Of a DNA stretch of 64,000 bases, positions 43,044 through 54,396 are shown in pieces. The position numbers and the translations under genes were made by a program. This DNA is from Symbiodinium natans. Its lineage: Eukaryota; Sar; Dinophyceae; Suessiales; Symbiodiniaceae. Each line of letters opens with the position of its first letter. The first letter of the stretch is position 1. The notes beneath the pieces were generated by a model. That model did not search any database. It saw only the letters and a program-made list of their open reading frames with translations, and was not told the origin of the DNA. The stretch lies in assembly GCA_905221605.1 (NCBI GenBank), contig CAJNDS010002758.1, positions 175,615 to 239,614 of the forward strand. Reading direction: 5' to 3'.

Positions 43044-45354
43044 ATGCGAGTGTTCGCGGGCTCTTCAGTTGAAGATGTAGTGCCAAGCTACCCGCGACCA
43101 GAACAGGAGATGCCAAGCCAGGATTTAGCACCACGACGTTCTTCCATTGGACATGGAGATCTTTGGCAAAGCACGGAGATGGGAGAAAAGCGCAAGAACG
43201 AAGTTCATTGGTCCCTTGTCCTTGTCTGCATGGCCTTGATGAACTTTGCATGTCTTGCTGCAGTGCAGGTGTCGATTATCGACGCGCATGTTGCGAGCCC
43301 CTTCCAAAAACGGTTTGATGAGAAGGACTCAGCAACTGAGATCTACGAGAATGCCGCGCTCTTTTCCGTCGCGCCTTTGCAAGCCTTTGTTCGCAGCAGG
43401 GGCCGCGATGGCTTTCACGAAGTCTCTGCCTCAAGTGCCAAGCCAGCAGCGTCCGCCCCCAAAGATTCAGAAGCCTGTGTATTGCGATTCGCAAGGCGGC
43501 TCCAAGCCTCCAACGGCCTCAAAGAAACCAAACCAGCTCTCTTCAGGAAGGTCATGGATGCAGCCGGGCTTACCAACATGACTTTCGTGGAGGAGTTGAT
43601 GGCAGGTTGGCTTGTGACCCCCATGCAGACCGCAGGCTTTGTGAACAAGACGCTGACGTGCTTGGCAGCGAACCCCATGCTGGAGCAGTTCGCCTGCCGC
43701 GCAGAGGAAGCCGGGCTAACCTGGCGAGCTGAAGATGGTGAGGGCTTCTTAGACCTGGTCCACGAGGCGATTCATGTTGCCATCTTCCTGGAAGAGGTCA
43801 CAGCAAGGGCTGCCGGAGATTACTTCTTTGCTTCCAAGGTTTTCCAGTACCTCTTCCAAACGCAGCATGAGCGAGTCATGGCAGCTTTCGAGCAAGAGTA
43901 CCAAGGGACGCGAAGAGATTTCGCGGAGCTGAAATGGCAAGGGGTCATGAGAGGTCTTGAAGATCTGTTGCTTCAGCACCACGTGCAGGCTCCCTACACC
44001 AAGGGAGAAGGCACAAGGATGATGACATGGCTGCGGTTGAACATTGCCGAGGCAGCTCGGATGGATCTCGGAAACGGTCGCTTGGCCAACGTCGCTGTAG
44101 CCCTTAGTCTGATGGCCGACATCGATATGCCTCCGAGCAGCAGTGAGTCCGGAACAGTCTTCCCAGTTGGCAAAGCGTGGGCAGACGCTTACATCGCCTG
44201 GAATTCTGCGTATGTCCTGAGCCTCGGTGAAGTTAGCCTTCTTGCCATTACGAAGCTCTTCATACCAAGTGTCAGTTGCACATCCAGTTCACTGAACGCG
44301 GAAGACTTTGTCGTCAGCCGCGTGTTCTCCCTCGCTCTGATGATCGCTACAAGATCTTCGAGGGACTGTCCGGGACGTGTCCCCGCGAACATGGTCTCCA
44401 TTTCCTTGATGGAGGAGTGGGGCCTCAGCAATATGCAAACGCTTCCGCTCCCCCATCCAGCGGAAGAAGACCTGGAAGAGATGCTTTACGGTCTGTGCCT
44501 GAATGCATGTGCTCGTCACGAGTATCTGCTGGGTAGACTTTCCGATGAGGACTTTCGAACTCTGATGGTGTACCTCGCTTGGATAACGGTGTTGATCACC
44601 GGTTGGGGCTTGGAAGCTGTCGTGGGACAACACCTCCTCCAGGTTCTTTCCAAAGACCGAGCACATGACATGTGGCGGCTTGCCCAGTTTCTTTTTCCTC
44701 TCTTGGCAACGGTGGCCCTCAACACTGCGGCTCGGAGGGATTGGATTTGCCTGTTGCCTTTGCTGCTGGCCAACTGGAAGTTTGGTTTTCCTGAGACCGC
44801 CAGCTATCTCCATCAAAGCCGATGCAGAGCCAAAGGTTTGCTCAAGCACTTCTCGAGCAAAGAGCTGTCGGAGTTGCTTGCTGCTTGGAGCAACTGCTGC
44901 GGACTGCTTTTGCATCACGGCGCTGCGTCGCTGGTGATTGCAGGCCTTGCAGCCGGCTTGTATCCATTGACTCGCGAGATCCAGTCATGCATTATGCCGT
45001 TGATTCTGCAACATTGGCTATGTCTCCTGCGCTATGTCCATATTCGGATCTATTCCTTCCTCGAATTGATTTTGGAGGTTGCCTTTGAGGCAAGCGTGCT
45101 GCTGGGCTCTCAAGCAACAGAGTGGTTGTGTTAAGCTTACCTTTTTTGGTTTTGATGTTTCGCAGTCCGTCGCCCCGAGGTTCGAGAGCTACGCCAGCCT
45201 CTACCAGTTCGATTTCTCAGTCAGACTCGCTGCGTCGGGTATGATTTTTGCACATTGGCTCTACCTGGCTGCCGCTATCTTCGATCTGGGCATGCCCCGT
45301 GGGCCGTGTGCCAAAGATAATGTCAAGGAGCCGCCCGATGTTATCAGGGTGTGA
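43044..45354 (+). CDS. Large membrane protein, dinoflagellate-type, unknown function
   Basis: A long exon of 2078 nt (43044-45121) is joined to 45180-45354 (TGA), giving 750 codons. Residues about 56-79 form one helix (LVLVCMALMNFACLAAVQVS). A soluble region of about 420 residues follows, with helical stretches (LDLVHEAIHVAIFLEEV). Then come about five hydrophobic segments near the C terminus (YLAWITVLITGWGLEAVV, FLFPLLATVALNT, ASLVIAGLAAGLYPL, RIYSFLELILEVAFEASVLL) and one more in the second exon (MIFAHWLYLAAAIFDLG). The intron has GT (45122) and AG (45179) ends in phase 2; an alternative, GA donor with acceptor at 45165, also keeps the frame. No catalytic motif is visible. The length and sustained hydrophobic pattern make it a real gene. 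Confidence 0.75.
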
Positions 45355-45359
45355 GGTCG

Positions 45360-46030
45360 ACCATTCCGACTGTCAGCTCCTTCGAGGCCTTTGCGGTTCA
45401 AACCGACGGCCTGCTGAGCGTATATCACATGCTTCTATTATTTTGGCTGTGCGGGTCTGTATTATGCCTCCTGCCTTCTTGTTCTATTTCTTAACTTTGA
45501 TTTTCTTCTTCTGTCTAGAATAGACAGGAGGAGGTTCTCGAGCCTGCTGAATTGAGTGCATGGGAGCCTGGTTCTTTGTTACAGACGGAGTTCTGGCAGC
45601 CGCAATGGGCTGACGATGCATGTCAGAGACGCTGTTGTGGCTTCACGTCGGTGGGGTTAGCAACCTGGAGGGAGGGGTGCGCTGGAGGGCTTGGACTTGG
45701 GGTTTAGGCGGACAATACGGGTTCGCAGCCTCCATGGCTTCAGGTGGAGAAGCGACCGCCGTTGCTACCATGCAGGCCGGGGGACACCTCCTTGCCAAGT
45801 TCAGCAACCAGAATGTAAACTCTTTTTGAGTCCTTTCCAGGGTGCCGGCGGCCATGCTCACGGAGACCTTGGAGGTTGGGCGGTGCGCCTTTTCCGTTCC
45901 GGAGCCTTCTGTAGATTGTGGGGCGCAGGCTTGGAAGAGTCGCTTGGGATGCAGTACCCGAGCGACAGTGGCCGAAGCTGGCAAGAGGCCTGACAGCAGT
46001 AGCTAAGGGGCACGGGGATCAAAAAAAAGG
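45360..46030. other. No firm gene
   Basis: Short open frames at about 45620-45830 and 45840-45990 overlap on both strands, without motifs. Confidence 0.4.
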
Positions 46031-46262
46031 GATCAACAAAAAAGCATAGGGATCAATAAAAGAGTAATAACGATCAACAAAAAAAGCAAGCCATCCGGCC
46101 CACCGATCTGGTCCTCTGGTCCCGTGGTGCCCTGGTCCCGTGGTCCTCTGGTCCCGTGGTCCGCTGGTCCCGTGGTCCCCTGGTCCCGTGGTCCCCTGGT
46201 CTTGTGGTCCTGGTCCTCTGGTCCTCTGGTCTGCTTGTCTGTCCGCCTGGTTCTCCGGGTCC
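46030..46262 (+). repeat. Two minisatellites (GGGATCAA... and TGGTCCC...)
   Basis: About four copies of GGGATCAA(C/T)AAAA-type units (46016-46090), then about fifteen decamers of the form GGTCCCGTGG/TGGTCCCCTG (46110-46240). Confidence 0.9.
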
Positions 46263-46279
46263 GATATGGTCCTATATAT

Positions 46280-46990
46280 ATATACACACTATGCTGAAGG
46301 TCAAAGTGTGTAAATAAATAAATAAGCAAATAAATAAATTAATAAATAAATAGATAAATAAATAAGTAAATGTATAGATATATAGATAGATATAGATATA
46401 GATATAGATATAGATATAGATATAGATATAGATATATCTATATCTATATACACATTACATACTACACATTACATATTACGTATTACATATTATATATTAC
46501 ACATTCTATATTATATACTATATATTATATATTGTATTTTCTATATATTATATATTGTATATTATACATTATATATTATATATTGTATGTTATATATTTT
46601 ACATGATATAATATATGATAGAATATATTTTATATCGTATAGATGATATACTGTATAATTATATCTATATCTATATCTATCTATAATATCTATATCTATA
46701 TCTATATCTATTCTATATCTATATCTATCTCTATATCTATATCTATATCAATTATATTTATATGATATTATACTATATTATATTATATCATAAATCATAA
46801 GTTATAAATTGGAAATTATGAATTATAAATGGTATATTATTTAGTATATATTACAGATTATAAATTATGGATTATATATCAGATATTATATATAATATAC
46901 GATTTGTTATTTCTTGTATATTATGTATTTTGTTATTTGTTATATCTTACATATTACATATATATCTTGTTGAAGCCGTTTTCTTAACAT
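46280..46990. repeat. AT-rich microsatellite block
   Basis: AAAT tetramers, then GATATA hexamers (46380-46435), TATATTACA-like sequence, CTATAT hexamers (46655-46755) and more TATA. Low complexity; any ORFs here are spurious. Confidence 0.93.
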
Positions 46991-47199
46991 ATTTAGAAAT
47001 AGAGGTTTTCAGATGGAAACATAGAGATAATAGAAGATTGATTTCCTACAAAAATGTGAAGAAAATAGAGGTTTTCTTGCGGGAATATGAAGAAATAGAG
47101 GTTTTCCTATTAAAGGATCGAGAAAATTGAAGGTTTTCCAACCACTACCACCACTACTACCCATGGTGCGAGCATTGTGTTTGCAAATGGGGGTGGCTG

Positions 47200-47358
47200 C
47201 GCCCCCCCCCCCCCCCCCACCCCCCCCCACCCCCCCCCCCCCCCCCACCCTCCCCCACCCCCCCCACCCCCCCCCCCCCCCCCCCCCCACCCTCCCCCCC
47301 CCCCCCACCCCCCCCCCCCACCCCCCCCCCCCCCCCCCCCACCCCCCCCCCCCCCCAC
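47200..47358 (+). repeat. Poly-C block with A interruptions
   Basis: About 155 bases of C, broken only by single A or T residues every 7-16 bases. It creates spurious poly-Pro and poly-Gly ORFs on the two strands. Confidence 0.95.
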
Positions 47359-47768
47359 CCCGCTGGTTTTTTTAAGCTGTGCAAAGATGAGGGAGGGGGA
47401 CCGGCTTTTATTGTCGGCTTTTGTTGTTGCTACTGTTGATCCTAACCCTAAACCCTAAACCCTCTGCGCCAAGAGAACTTCAACCTCATGATCCCATGAA
47501 CGACGGACCGCTGCCTTCATCCGAGGTGAGTTTCGAGCGTCGACCTTCGCGACCTTGTTGTGAAGGCCTGCCATGTGCTAGGTTCGTGCTCGTGCATGTG
47601 TACTCAGCTTCTGGCAAGCATGTGATGGAAGGCTCTGAGTTCAAGCTGTCAATCTGCTGCGTTGAGTAGTGCTTCATACCAGTACCTGGGCCCAAGGAAG
47701 TCATACTCATACGGCTTAGCTGAGAGAGTGTTCTCTCCTCCGGTGCCTGCGTCATCTGCGTCTGCGCC

Positions 47769-49165
47769 ATGCCAAAGCTCTTCGTGGCGAGTGATTACGT
47801 GGACAAGGAGCTGCAAAAGTTGCGGCAGGAGCTGCTCTCAGAGATCGCGGAGCTCCGGGCGCAGCTAGCCGGAGGAAATGCTCTCATCGGTCGTTCAGGG
47901 ACTGCGGAGAGCCAGGCCAGTCTCTTAGGGTTCTTGTCAAAGGGTTTAATTTAAGCTACCATCATAAAGGAGCCCGGTTAGTTACTATAGATCCCTATTA
48001 TGGTAACTGAAAGCCTTAAACCCTTATGGAACCTTGCAAGATCCCTTAAAAGAACCCTGAAAGGATCCCTAGTATGGTAACTTTACCTAAATTCTCAGGT
48101 CTCGGGAAAGCAGATGCAGCCACTCGACGTCACAGGCTCCGCCAGCTTTGGGCTCGTGGCTGAGGAGGAGGAGGCAGTGGGCTCAAGACATGTATGTATA
48201 TATATATATATATATAGATATATTTATATTTACATTTATATTCATATTTATATTTATTTGTTTATTGTATATTTATATGTGATGATATATGTATATTTAT
48301 ATTTAGCTTTATCTTTATTTGTATCTTTATCTTTATCTTTTATCTTTATCTTTTATCTTTATCTTTTATCTTTATCTTTTATCTTTATCTTTTATCTTTA
48401 TCTGTATCTTTAATCTTTTTGCTTTTAGCTTTTATCTTTTATCTTGTATCTTGTATCTTTTATCTTGTGTCTTTTATCTTTTGTCCTTTGTCTTTTGCCT
48501 TTTGTCTTTTGTCTGTTGTCCTTTGCCGTTTGCCTTTTGCCTTATGCCTTCTGTCTTTTGTCTTTTGTCTTTTGTCTTTTGTCTTTTGTCTTTTGTCTTT
48601 TGTCTTTTGTCGTTTGTCTTTTGTCTTTTGTCTTTTGTCTTTTGTCTTTTGTCGTTTGTCTTTTGTCTTTTGCCTTTTGCCTTTTACTAACGAAGCGTTT
48701 CGTTGACAAACGAAGCGTTTTTGCCTTTTGCCTTTTGCCTTTTGCCTTTTGCCTTTTGGATTTTGGCTTTTGGCTGTTGGTTTTTGGCTTTTGGCTTTTG
48801 TCTTTTGTCTTTTGTCTTTTGTCCTTTGTCTTTTGTCTTTGTCTTTATCTTTATCTTTGTTCATTATTGTATATCATATCATGTATTATATATATAGACA
48901 ACGGGCACCATCTTAACACACCAAGCGTGAGTACATGGGGAGGAGTAGCATACATATTTTATACACAAATGACAGATACATAAATATGTACTTGGGGCCT
49001 GTATGGGGATTGTTGAGGGTTTAGGACTTATGGGTTATCAGCCTTTCCTTGTCTCTTTAGACCTCCTCCGCAGCCGGCAAGGACAGCCCCAAGGAGGTGG
49101 AGATCACGGTGACGAGCTCGAACCCTCGTGCGCCTGGGCCCAGCCGAAGCTGCAGTGAGGCCACA
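47769..49165 (+). CDS. Coiled-coil protein gene, unidentified
   Basis: Exon 1, 47769-47915, starts ATG: PKLFVASDYVDKELQKLRQ and then a Leu/Glu/Arg heptad helix (ELLSEIAELRAQLAG). Exon 2, 48099-about 48190, reads GKQMQPLDVTGSASFGLVAE then EEEAVGS. A later piece at about 49063-49155 reads AAGKDSPKEVEITVTSSNPR. The intron 47916-48098 begins with GC, ends with AG, is phase 0 and contains a family D element. The next intron would contain the 48.2-48.9 kb satellites. Function unknown; an N-terminal coiled coil suggests a scaffold or adaptor. Confidence 0.5.
47928..48033 (+). mobile_element. TIR element family D, copy 1
   Basis: 106 bp. It starts GGGTTCTTGTCAAAGGGTTT and ends AAACCCTTATGGAACC, which are inverted relatives. 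The core has ACTATAGATCCCTATTATGG. A shorter echo of the core (GGATCCCTAGTATGGTAAC) follows at 48063-48081. The element lies wholly inside the intron 47916-48098. Confidence 0.75.
48190..48875 (+). repeat. AT microsatellite and TTTTGTC heptamer satellite
   Basis: TATATA run at 48194-48230, TTTATAT/CTTTATC hexamers to about 48420, then about 60 heptamers TTTTGTC with TTTTGCC, TTTTATC and TTTTGGC variants. One unit pair is broken by a duplicated AACGAAGCGTTT palindrome at about 48689-48720. Confidence 0.95.
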
Positions 49166-49169
49166 TGCA

Positions 49170-50130
49170 TCTGAGCAATAAGAGCAACAGTAACAGACAG
49201 CATCAGAAGACTAAAAGAAAGACCCCAAACCCCAAAACCCCATGTCCAGGTCATCACGACGGAGCCAGATTGCCTCCAGGCTCGTCCCCGCAGTTGATAA
49301 CGGTTTCGGACTTAGGGTTTAGGGGTCGGGGTGTTGAAAACTGCCCCAATCTTTCAAAAGCCTAAACAAACCCTGACACCTCTCTGCAGCAACTGACACA
49401 GCAGCAGGAAAGCCTACAGTTGACAGCATCGGTTTGGGGTTTACTCTTGGCTCATCTCGCAGTGAGACCCGTGTAGCACTAGCAGTCGTGATCGTCAGAG
49501 TCATGTCTAGAAACTGCCCTGCCTGCAGTAAGAGTACAAGCAAAGGCGTAGCAACTGTCGTCGTAGTCGTGATACCACCTGCTCACAGGCAGAAGCAAAG
49601 CATCATTAACAAAAAGACGCACGCGCAAGACACGTGCGTTCATTTTCGACAATGAGCGCGCTGGCAGTACTACCAGACTCAAATGGGGGCTTCCGAAAAC
49701 AGGGGACCCTAATATGGCACCCTAAATAGTGGGATCCTTCTGAAAAAGAACCCCAACACAAGGTACCCCTATTTTCAGAAACTCCCAAATCTTAAACCCG
49801 TTCAAGACTCCCTCAACCCTCAACCCTATAGCACCCTGCTAAAGCCACAGCCATGATGTGCAAATGGTGTTGAGCCATTAGCACCCGGGACAACCGGAGA
49901 TCCCGAAAGGCACACATCATCAAGGCACTGAAGCCCTTTGGGGGCAAGCCACCGGGTTTAGGGGTTCAGGATGTAGGGTTTAGGGGTTTAGGATTTAGGG
50001 TTTAGGGGCGGCCCAGCTTCTACAACCTCACAACAATCAGAACCTGAAAAGGGACCCCAGCCATCCGCCCCTGCCCCCGCAAACCCTCAACCCTAAGGCC
50101 CAAATTCCTAAACCCCAATAGGGCCCCCCC
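49170..50130. other. Intergenic or intronic stretch
   Basis: Contains the family A copy at 49685-49786 and degenerate TTTAGGG/CCCTAA pieces (about 49313-49325, 49955-50008, 50085-50125). I see no supported exon. Confidence 0.5.
49685..49786 (+). mobile_element. TIR element family A, copy 2
   Basis: 102 bp, inverted relative to copy 1. Starts GGGGGCTTCCGAAAACAGGG, ends CCCCTATTTTCAGAAACTCCC, with core AAATAGTGGGATCC. Confidence 0.75.
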
Positions 50131-50135
50131 TCCCC

Positions 50136-50762
50136 ATGCCGGAGGTCATGTTCGACAAGAAGAGTGCCTGGAGCGTTCCCCTGCTTTTGTTTGCGGGTTA
50201 CGGGTATGGGGCGTGGCTTCAGGTTGTTGATTTTCTATAGAAGCGGAAAAAGTTGCCAATGCTTTTCCTGAAGGCTCCTTTTTGTTGTTCTTCTTCTCAT
50301 TGTATTAGTATTCTTATTTTTCTTATCATACGTATTGTCCTTATTTTGATTATTCTTATTCTTATTATTATACTACAAATGAGCCCAAAACCCTGCTCTA
50401 ATTATTCAGGCCTTTGCATTAGTTCAGGAGTTGGGTATCATTGACACCGGGACCCATCCTTATCCTCCTTGGTAGGATGAGGACACCCCTTAAAGGGCAC
50501 TGTGTGGGTACTTTAAGGGTGCTTTATATAAGGTATCTATAGGGGTACTACAACGGTTTTGGGTGTAGTATTAGGGAGACCCCTTAAAGGAGACCCTTCT
50601 TGACCCTACTTCCGGCTCTCTCAAGAAGGGACCTCATTGAGAGGGTGTTGCTCCCCCAATGCCCAAAGGTCCCCCAGAAACTTTGAACCCTAAGCCCTAA
50701 GCCCTAAATCCTAATCTTAATCCCACACAGCCTAAGCCCTGCCTATCCTAATTCCTACCGTT

Positions 50763-50799
<37 letters not shown>

Positions 50800-53683
50800 T
50801 ATATCCTGCATCACCGTAAGGACCCTAAACCATGGGAATGGTATATTCCTTAACATGGGTAGTGTCTTATATGTCCGGGTTATATTCCTGGGATAAGGGG
50901 TGTTGGAGTCTCTCTGGGATCCGAAGTCCTATCGGTGTAGGGTGCAGGGTTAAGGGTCTATATCCGACCAGGTTCCCTTGGTCCTCTTCTTGGCTCCTGG
51001 CCGGATGGAGGGGCTGATCGCAAGCTTGCTCTTGCTGGTCAATGCTGCCATGCAGGTACACTCGGTTTAGGGGTTAGGATTTGCGGGCTTCTTGATGTGG
51101 GTAGTCTAGACAGTCATCAGCCACGGTTGGGTATGCTAACTAGTGCAGCCCAGGCACTCTTCTCCTACATTATCTTCTCGAATGAGTTCTTGGGCGATGA
51201 CTTTTCGCAGAAGCGCGGGGAAGCAACCACATGGCGCCGGAGTTATGCCCACGACTACAAGTACATGGACTGCCGGTTTGCAGAAGTGTTGACAATCTCG
51301 ATGTTCCAAAAGCAACAGTGTGGAGACAGTTCGAGTTCAACAGGAGAAGCACAAAAACGAACTTGCGGCGGTAAACATGACTGCAGTAGCGGCGGAGCAG
51401 CACTGGTATTAACAACGCCGACACAAGAGCAGCAAGAAAGACGATGGCGCAGCAGACGCTGCCGCCGTAGTAAACGGTATAGTGAGATGCGTGCTGAGAA
51501 AGGAGTTTCCGAAAGTTAGGGTACGTCCTTATACTAAAGATCCTACCATTTAGGGTCCTTTTCTAGGGTCCCCTAGTTTCGGAACCCCCCTCCCCCCCCC
51601 CCCCCCCCCCCCCCCCAGAATGCAGGACCTCACAGACACGAGTCTGGCATCCAGGGTGTGCGATGAAGATGGCTCCCTGATCTTCTCGAACCTTCAGGCA
51701 ACCCTCGTGGAGGACATCAACCACTTCCTGGGCCTTCAGGTTGGGTTTAGGGTTTAGGGTTTAGGGTTTAGGGTTTAGGGTTTAGGGTTTAGGGTTTAGG
51801 GTTTAGGGTTTAGGGTTTAGGGTTTAGGGTTTAGGGTTTAGGGTTTAGGGTTTAGGGTTCCTGCAGAGTTGAGCAAGCAAAAAAGAACTTACTGTGTACT
51901 GTTTGCAGAAAGGTCATGGAGTTCGAGTTGGGATCCTTTCAGCCAGGGGTGCTCCTGGCCGTTCTCTGCATCTTCCTCTGGAACCTGTGCGTCTTCAAAG
52001 AACTCCGCACCATTTCGCAGCTCATGCGGGTGGTGATCCATATGCCAAAGGCCAGTGTGACCAGTTTCTCTGCAACGCAGGCTGGACGGTTCGCGGCCAT
52101 GGCACCATCACGCTGTGCCGTGATGAGCGTGGTGTGCTTGGGGCGTGCCATCATAGCCGGGGTGCTCCTTCTCGCTGGAAGCGTCTGGTTGGCGCGCACC
52201 ACATCCATCTCTGAGCTCATGCTGAATGCAGTAGCTTTGGAATCGGTGCTGCACGTGGACGAGTTCCTCTTCTCCTCATTTATGCCCACGCTCATCCAGC
52301 ACGCCGTGCAGAACTTGGGCCCCGCGGAAATCCCACACAGTCGCCGTGGCAGCAGGACCGAGACCCTCATGTTGCTTGCTGTGCTTGTCACAGCCGCGAT
52401 CCTTCCCTACACCATGCTTGTGGAGCCGCTGAGCGCCGAAATGCTTGCGACCAAGAATGAGCTGTGTGGTGGGAACCTGGGTTCTTGTTTAACTTAAGCT
52501 ACCACAACAAAGAAACCATAAATCTTATTCACTCTAGATCCTCATTATGGTCACTTAAATCAAATCCATTAACACGAAGCCAGGAACCTCACCTTTGTGG
52601 TCGGCTTTAACACCGATGTCCAGCAAACCATTGGACGCCGCACCAGGGCGGTGGACGAGGAAGAGGCCAATCTCACGATCATCGAGCAAGCCGTGGCCGC
52701 TCACATCAATCACAACGGTTCTGTGCCCGCGAGGCTCATCGACACTTGGCGTTTTTTTGTGGTTGACTCTTAGGACTTTAGCTTTTTTCGGGATCTTCTT
52801 GGGTCTCTATATGAACCATCATAAGTTTGATGAGGGGGTTCAGAAGTCAGCCAAGGATTTCCGCCCGGACCAAAAGGCTTTCGACAGGTGGATGCAGCAG
52901 ACGATGGAGGAGCCAGCTGCCGGCCTAGAGACCACTGAGCCCATAGAAAACTCATAGAAACCCCGGGGGTTGGTGTTCCCTTGTACATCTTAAACCCCAT
53001 GTGACGGAGGAGTACACCGGGCACTACATGCTGTGCTGGGAGCCCTACCTCGACGTAATGGCGGCGCAAGGACGCAGCGCCGAGGGCGTTCTTAATGATC
53101 TCTTTAAACTCCACACGGCGTCTGCAGCCGTGTCCCTTGGAATGCCCGAGAACTCGAGCTGCGCAGATATGGCTCACCTATGTGATCTCGGTGAAGCTCG
53201 CTTGCTGCGATTTGCTTGTGGCCACACCTGCGGATGTGACAGCCTCGAATCCTCGAACCTCTACCGTGTCCGGGCATACGGCTGCGCTCAGGGCTGCATC
53301 ATGAATCTCTACGAAATGCAGGCATGGAAGTGGCAGGGACATCGCGGACACAGCTTCCGAACAAACTGCAAGAATCAACCGATAGGCCCAGGTTGGGAGC
53401 ATTTCTGGGATGAGATGGTCTCTGCCTTCAGCTATGACATCAACATCCAATACATGGTTTTTTGGTTTTGTTTAGCGTTTGTTTTTTGGGCACTCTGCCG
53501 AAGACCCCACCCAGTCCGAAGGGAGCTCATAACATGCTGCTCCCAAACTTGAGGACATCACCTCCATCCCCCTCGACTGGATAGAGCCGCACCACCACAG
53601 CAAGAAGATTGGGGGCTGCGAAGCAATCCGCCACGCCAGGGTTGGCGGCTACTTTGACATCACGGGCACACAGTATTGCCAAG
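50136..53683 (+). CDS. Polytopic membrane protein with ShK-like Cys-rich stretch
   Basis: Exons: 50136-50222 (ATG; SAWSVPLLLFAGYGYGAWLQ), 50972-51055 (GLIASLLLLVNAAMQ), 51154-about 51285 (ALFSYIIFSNEFLGDDFS), 51626-51739 (LASRVCDEDGSLIFSNLQ), 51913-52472 (VLLAVLCIFLWNLCVFKELR, AIIAGVLLLAGSVWLARTTS, SELMLNAVALESVLHVDEFL, LMLLAVLVTAAILPY), 52584-about 52725 (NLTFVVGFNTDVQQTIGRRT), about 52835-52960 (FRPDQKAFDRWMQQTMEEP), about 53000-53440 and 53554-53683 (DWIEPHHHSKKIGGCEA). The 53.0-53.4 kb exon holds GMPENSSCADMAHLCD, then RFACGHTCGCDS, a C..D..C...C..TCGC pattern like ShKT domains. Phases match at every junction given exactly. From general knowledge this architecture recurs in uncharacterised dinoflagellate proteins. 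A signal-anchor start, at least four helices and an extracellular Cys-rich part are inferred. The stop is not fixed. Confidence 0.75.
51502..51590 (+). mobile_element. TIR element family A, copy 3
   Basis: GGAGTTTCCGAAAGTTAGGG at the left and CCCCTAGTTTCGGAACCCCC at the right; core GATCCTACCATTTAGGGTCC. It lies in the intron before the exon at 51626 and is followed by a C-run of about 25 bases (51592-51616) that leads to the acceptor. Confidence 0.8.
51745..51859 (+). repeat. Telomere-type array (TTTAGGG)16 filling an intron
   Basis: About 16 perfect TTTAGGG heptamers, starting five bases after the exon end at 51739 and occupying most of the intron 51740-51912 of the membrane-protein gene. 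The flanking exons are in frame with each other. Confidence 0.95.
52473..52583 (+). mobile_element. TIR element family D, copy 2, forming an entire intron
   Basis: The 111-nt intron begins GA and ends AG. The element inside (about 52479-52581) starts GGGTTCTTGTTTAA and ends TTAACACGAAGCC, an imperfect inverted repeat. It is flanked by GGGAACCT (52471-52478) and AGGAACCT (52582-52589), a 7-of-8 direct duplication that provides donor and acceptor. Removing it rejoins CGG|NLTFVVGFN in frame. Confidence 0.8.
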
Positions 53684-53756
53684 GTGGGAACAGCAAGATT
53701 GCACAGTAGGCCTGCTTTAAAGAAATTGCGTAGCAATCAGAAGTCAGTTGGGCATG

Positions 53757-53830
53757 TCCGCTGCCACCACAGCCACCACAGCCGCCACAGCCACCCCACC
53801 GCCACCGCCGCTACCACCACCACCACTTCC

Positions 53831-53862
<32 letters not shown>

Positions 53863-53995
53863 CACCACCACCACCACCACCACCCCCACCACCACCACCA
53901 CCACCACCACCACCACCACCACCACCACCACCACCACCACCACCACCACCACCACCACCACCACCACCACCACCACCACCACCTTTGCTGCTGCT
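53757..53995 (+). repeat. CCA/CCG trinucleotide array
   Basis: About 75 CCA units with CCG and GCC interruptions at the start. It produces spurious Thr, Pro, His, Val and Gly homopolymer ORFs. Confidence 0.95.
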
Positions 53996-53999
53996 TTTG

Positions 54000-54396
54000 C
54001 TGATGTTGCCACTGCTACTAACTACTGCCGACCGCAAGGCCCACTGCTACTGCTCCCGCTACTTGTTACCAGCATCGGGAAGATCACCACTGCATTTATT
54101 TGAGGAAACACAAGACGCAGATGGACAAAGTCAGGAAAAGAGCGGAAGGGACAGAAAGGTGATTCTGATTTTGGCTATGGTTGTAACTCGTGTTTGTTGA
54201 TCTTGTTTCTCACGCTGTTACAACTTCTGATGGTTGATGTGGCTTTTTCTATATCGTGCTCAGAGGCCACAAGGTACTACCAGAAAACCCGACTGGGGCT
54301 TTCACGGAACTTCCTCAACCCATAAAACTCTGAGCCCAGAAAGCCCCAAAGCCTAAAGCCTAAAGCCCTAAACCCGAAACCCGCCCGAAAGGATGA
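54000..54396. other. No recognisable gene
   Basis: Mixed sequence with short ORFs only. Degenerate CCCTAAA-like pieces start at about 54350. Confidence 0.5.

Noticed and set aside
47009-47375. Glycine-rich and proline-rich ORFs
   Set aside because: They arise from the poly-C block.
53609-54103. Poly-Thr, poly-Pro and poly-Val ORFs
   Set aside because: Translation of the CCA array. Only the first 75 bases overlap a real exon, and in another frame.
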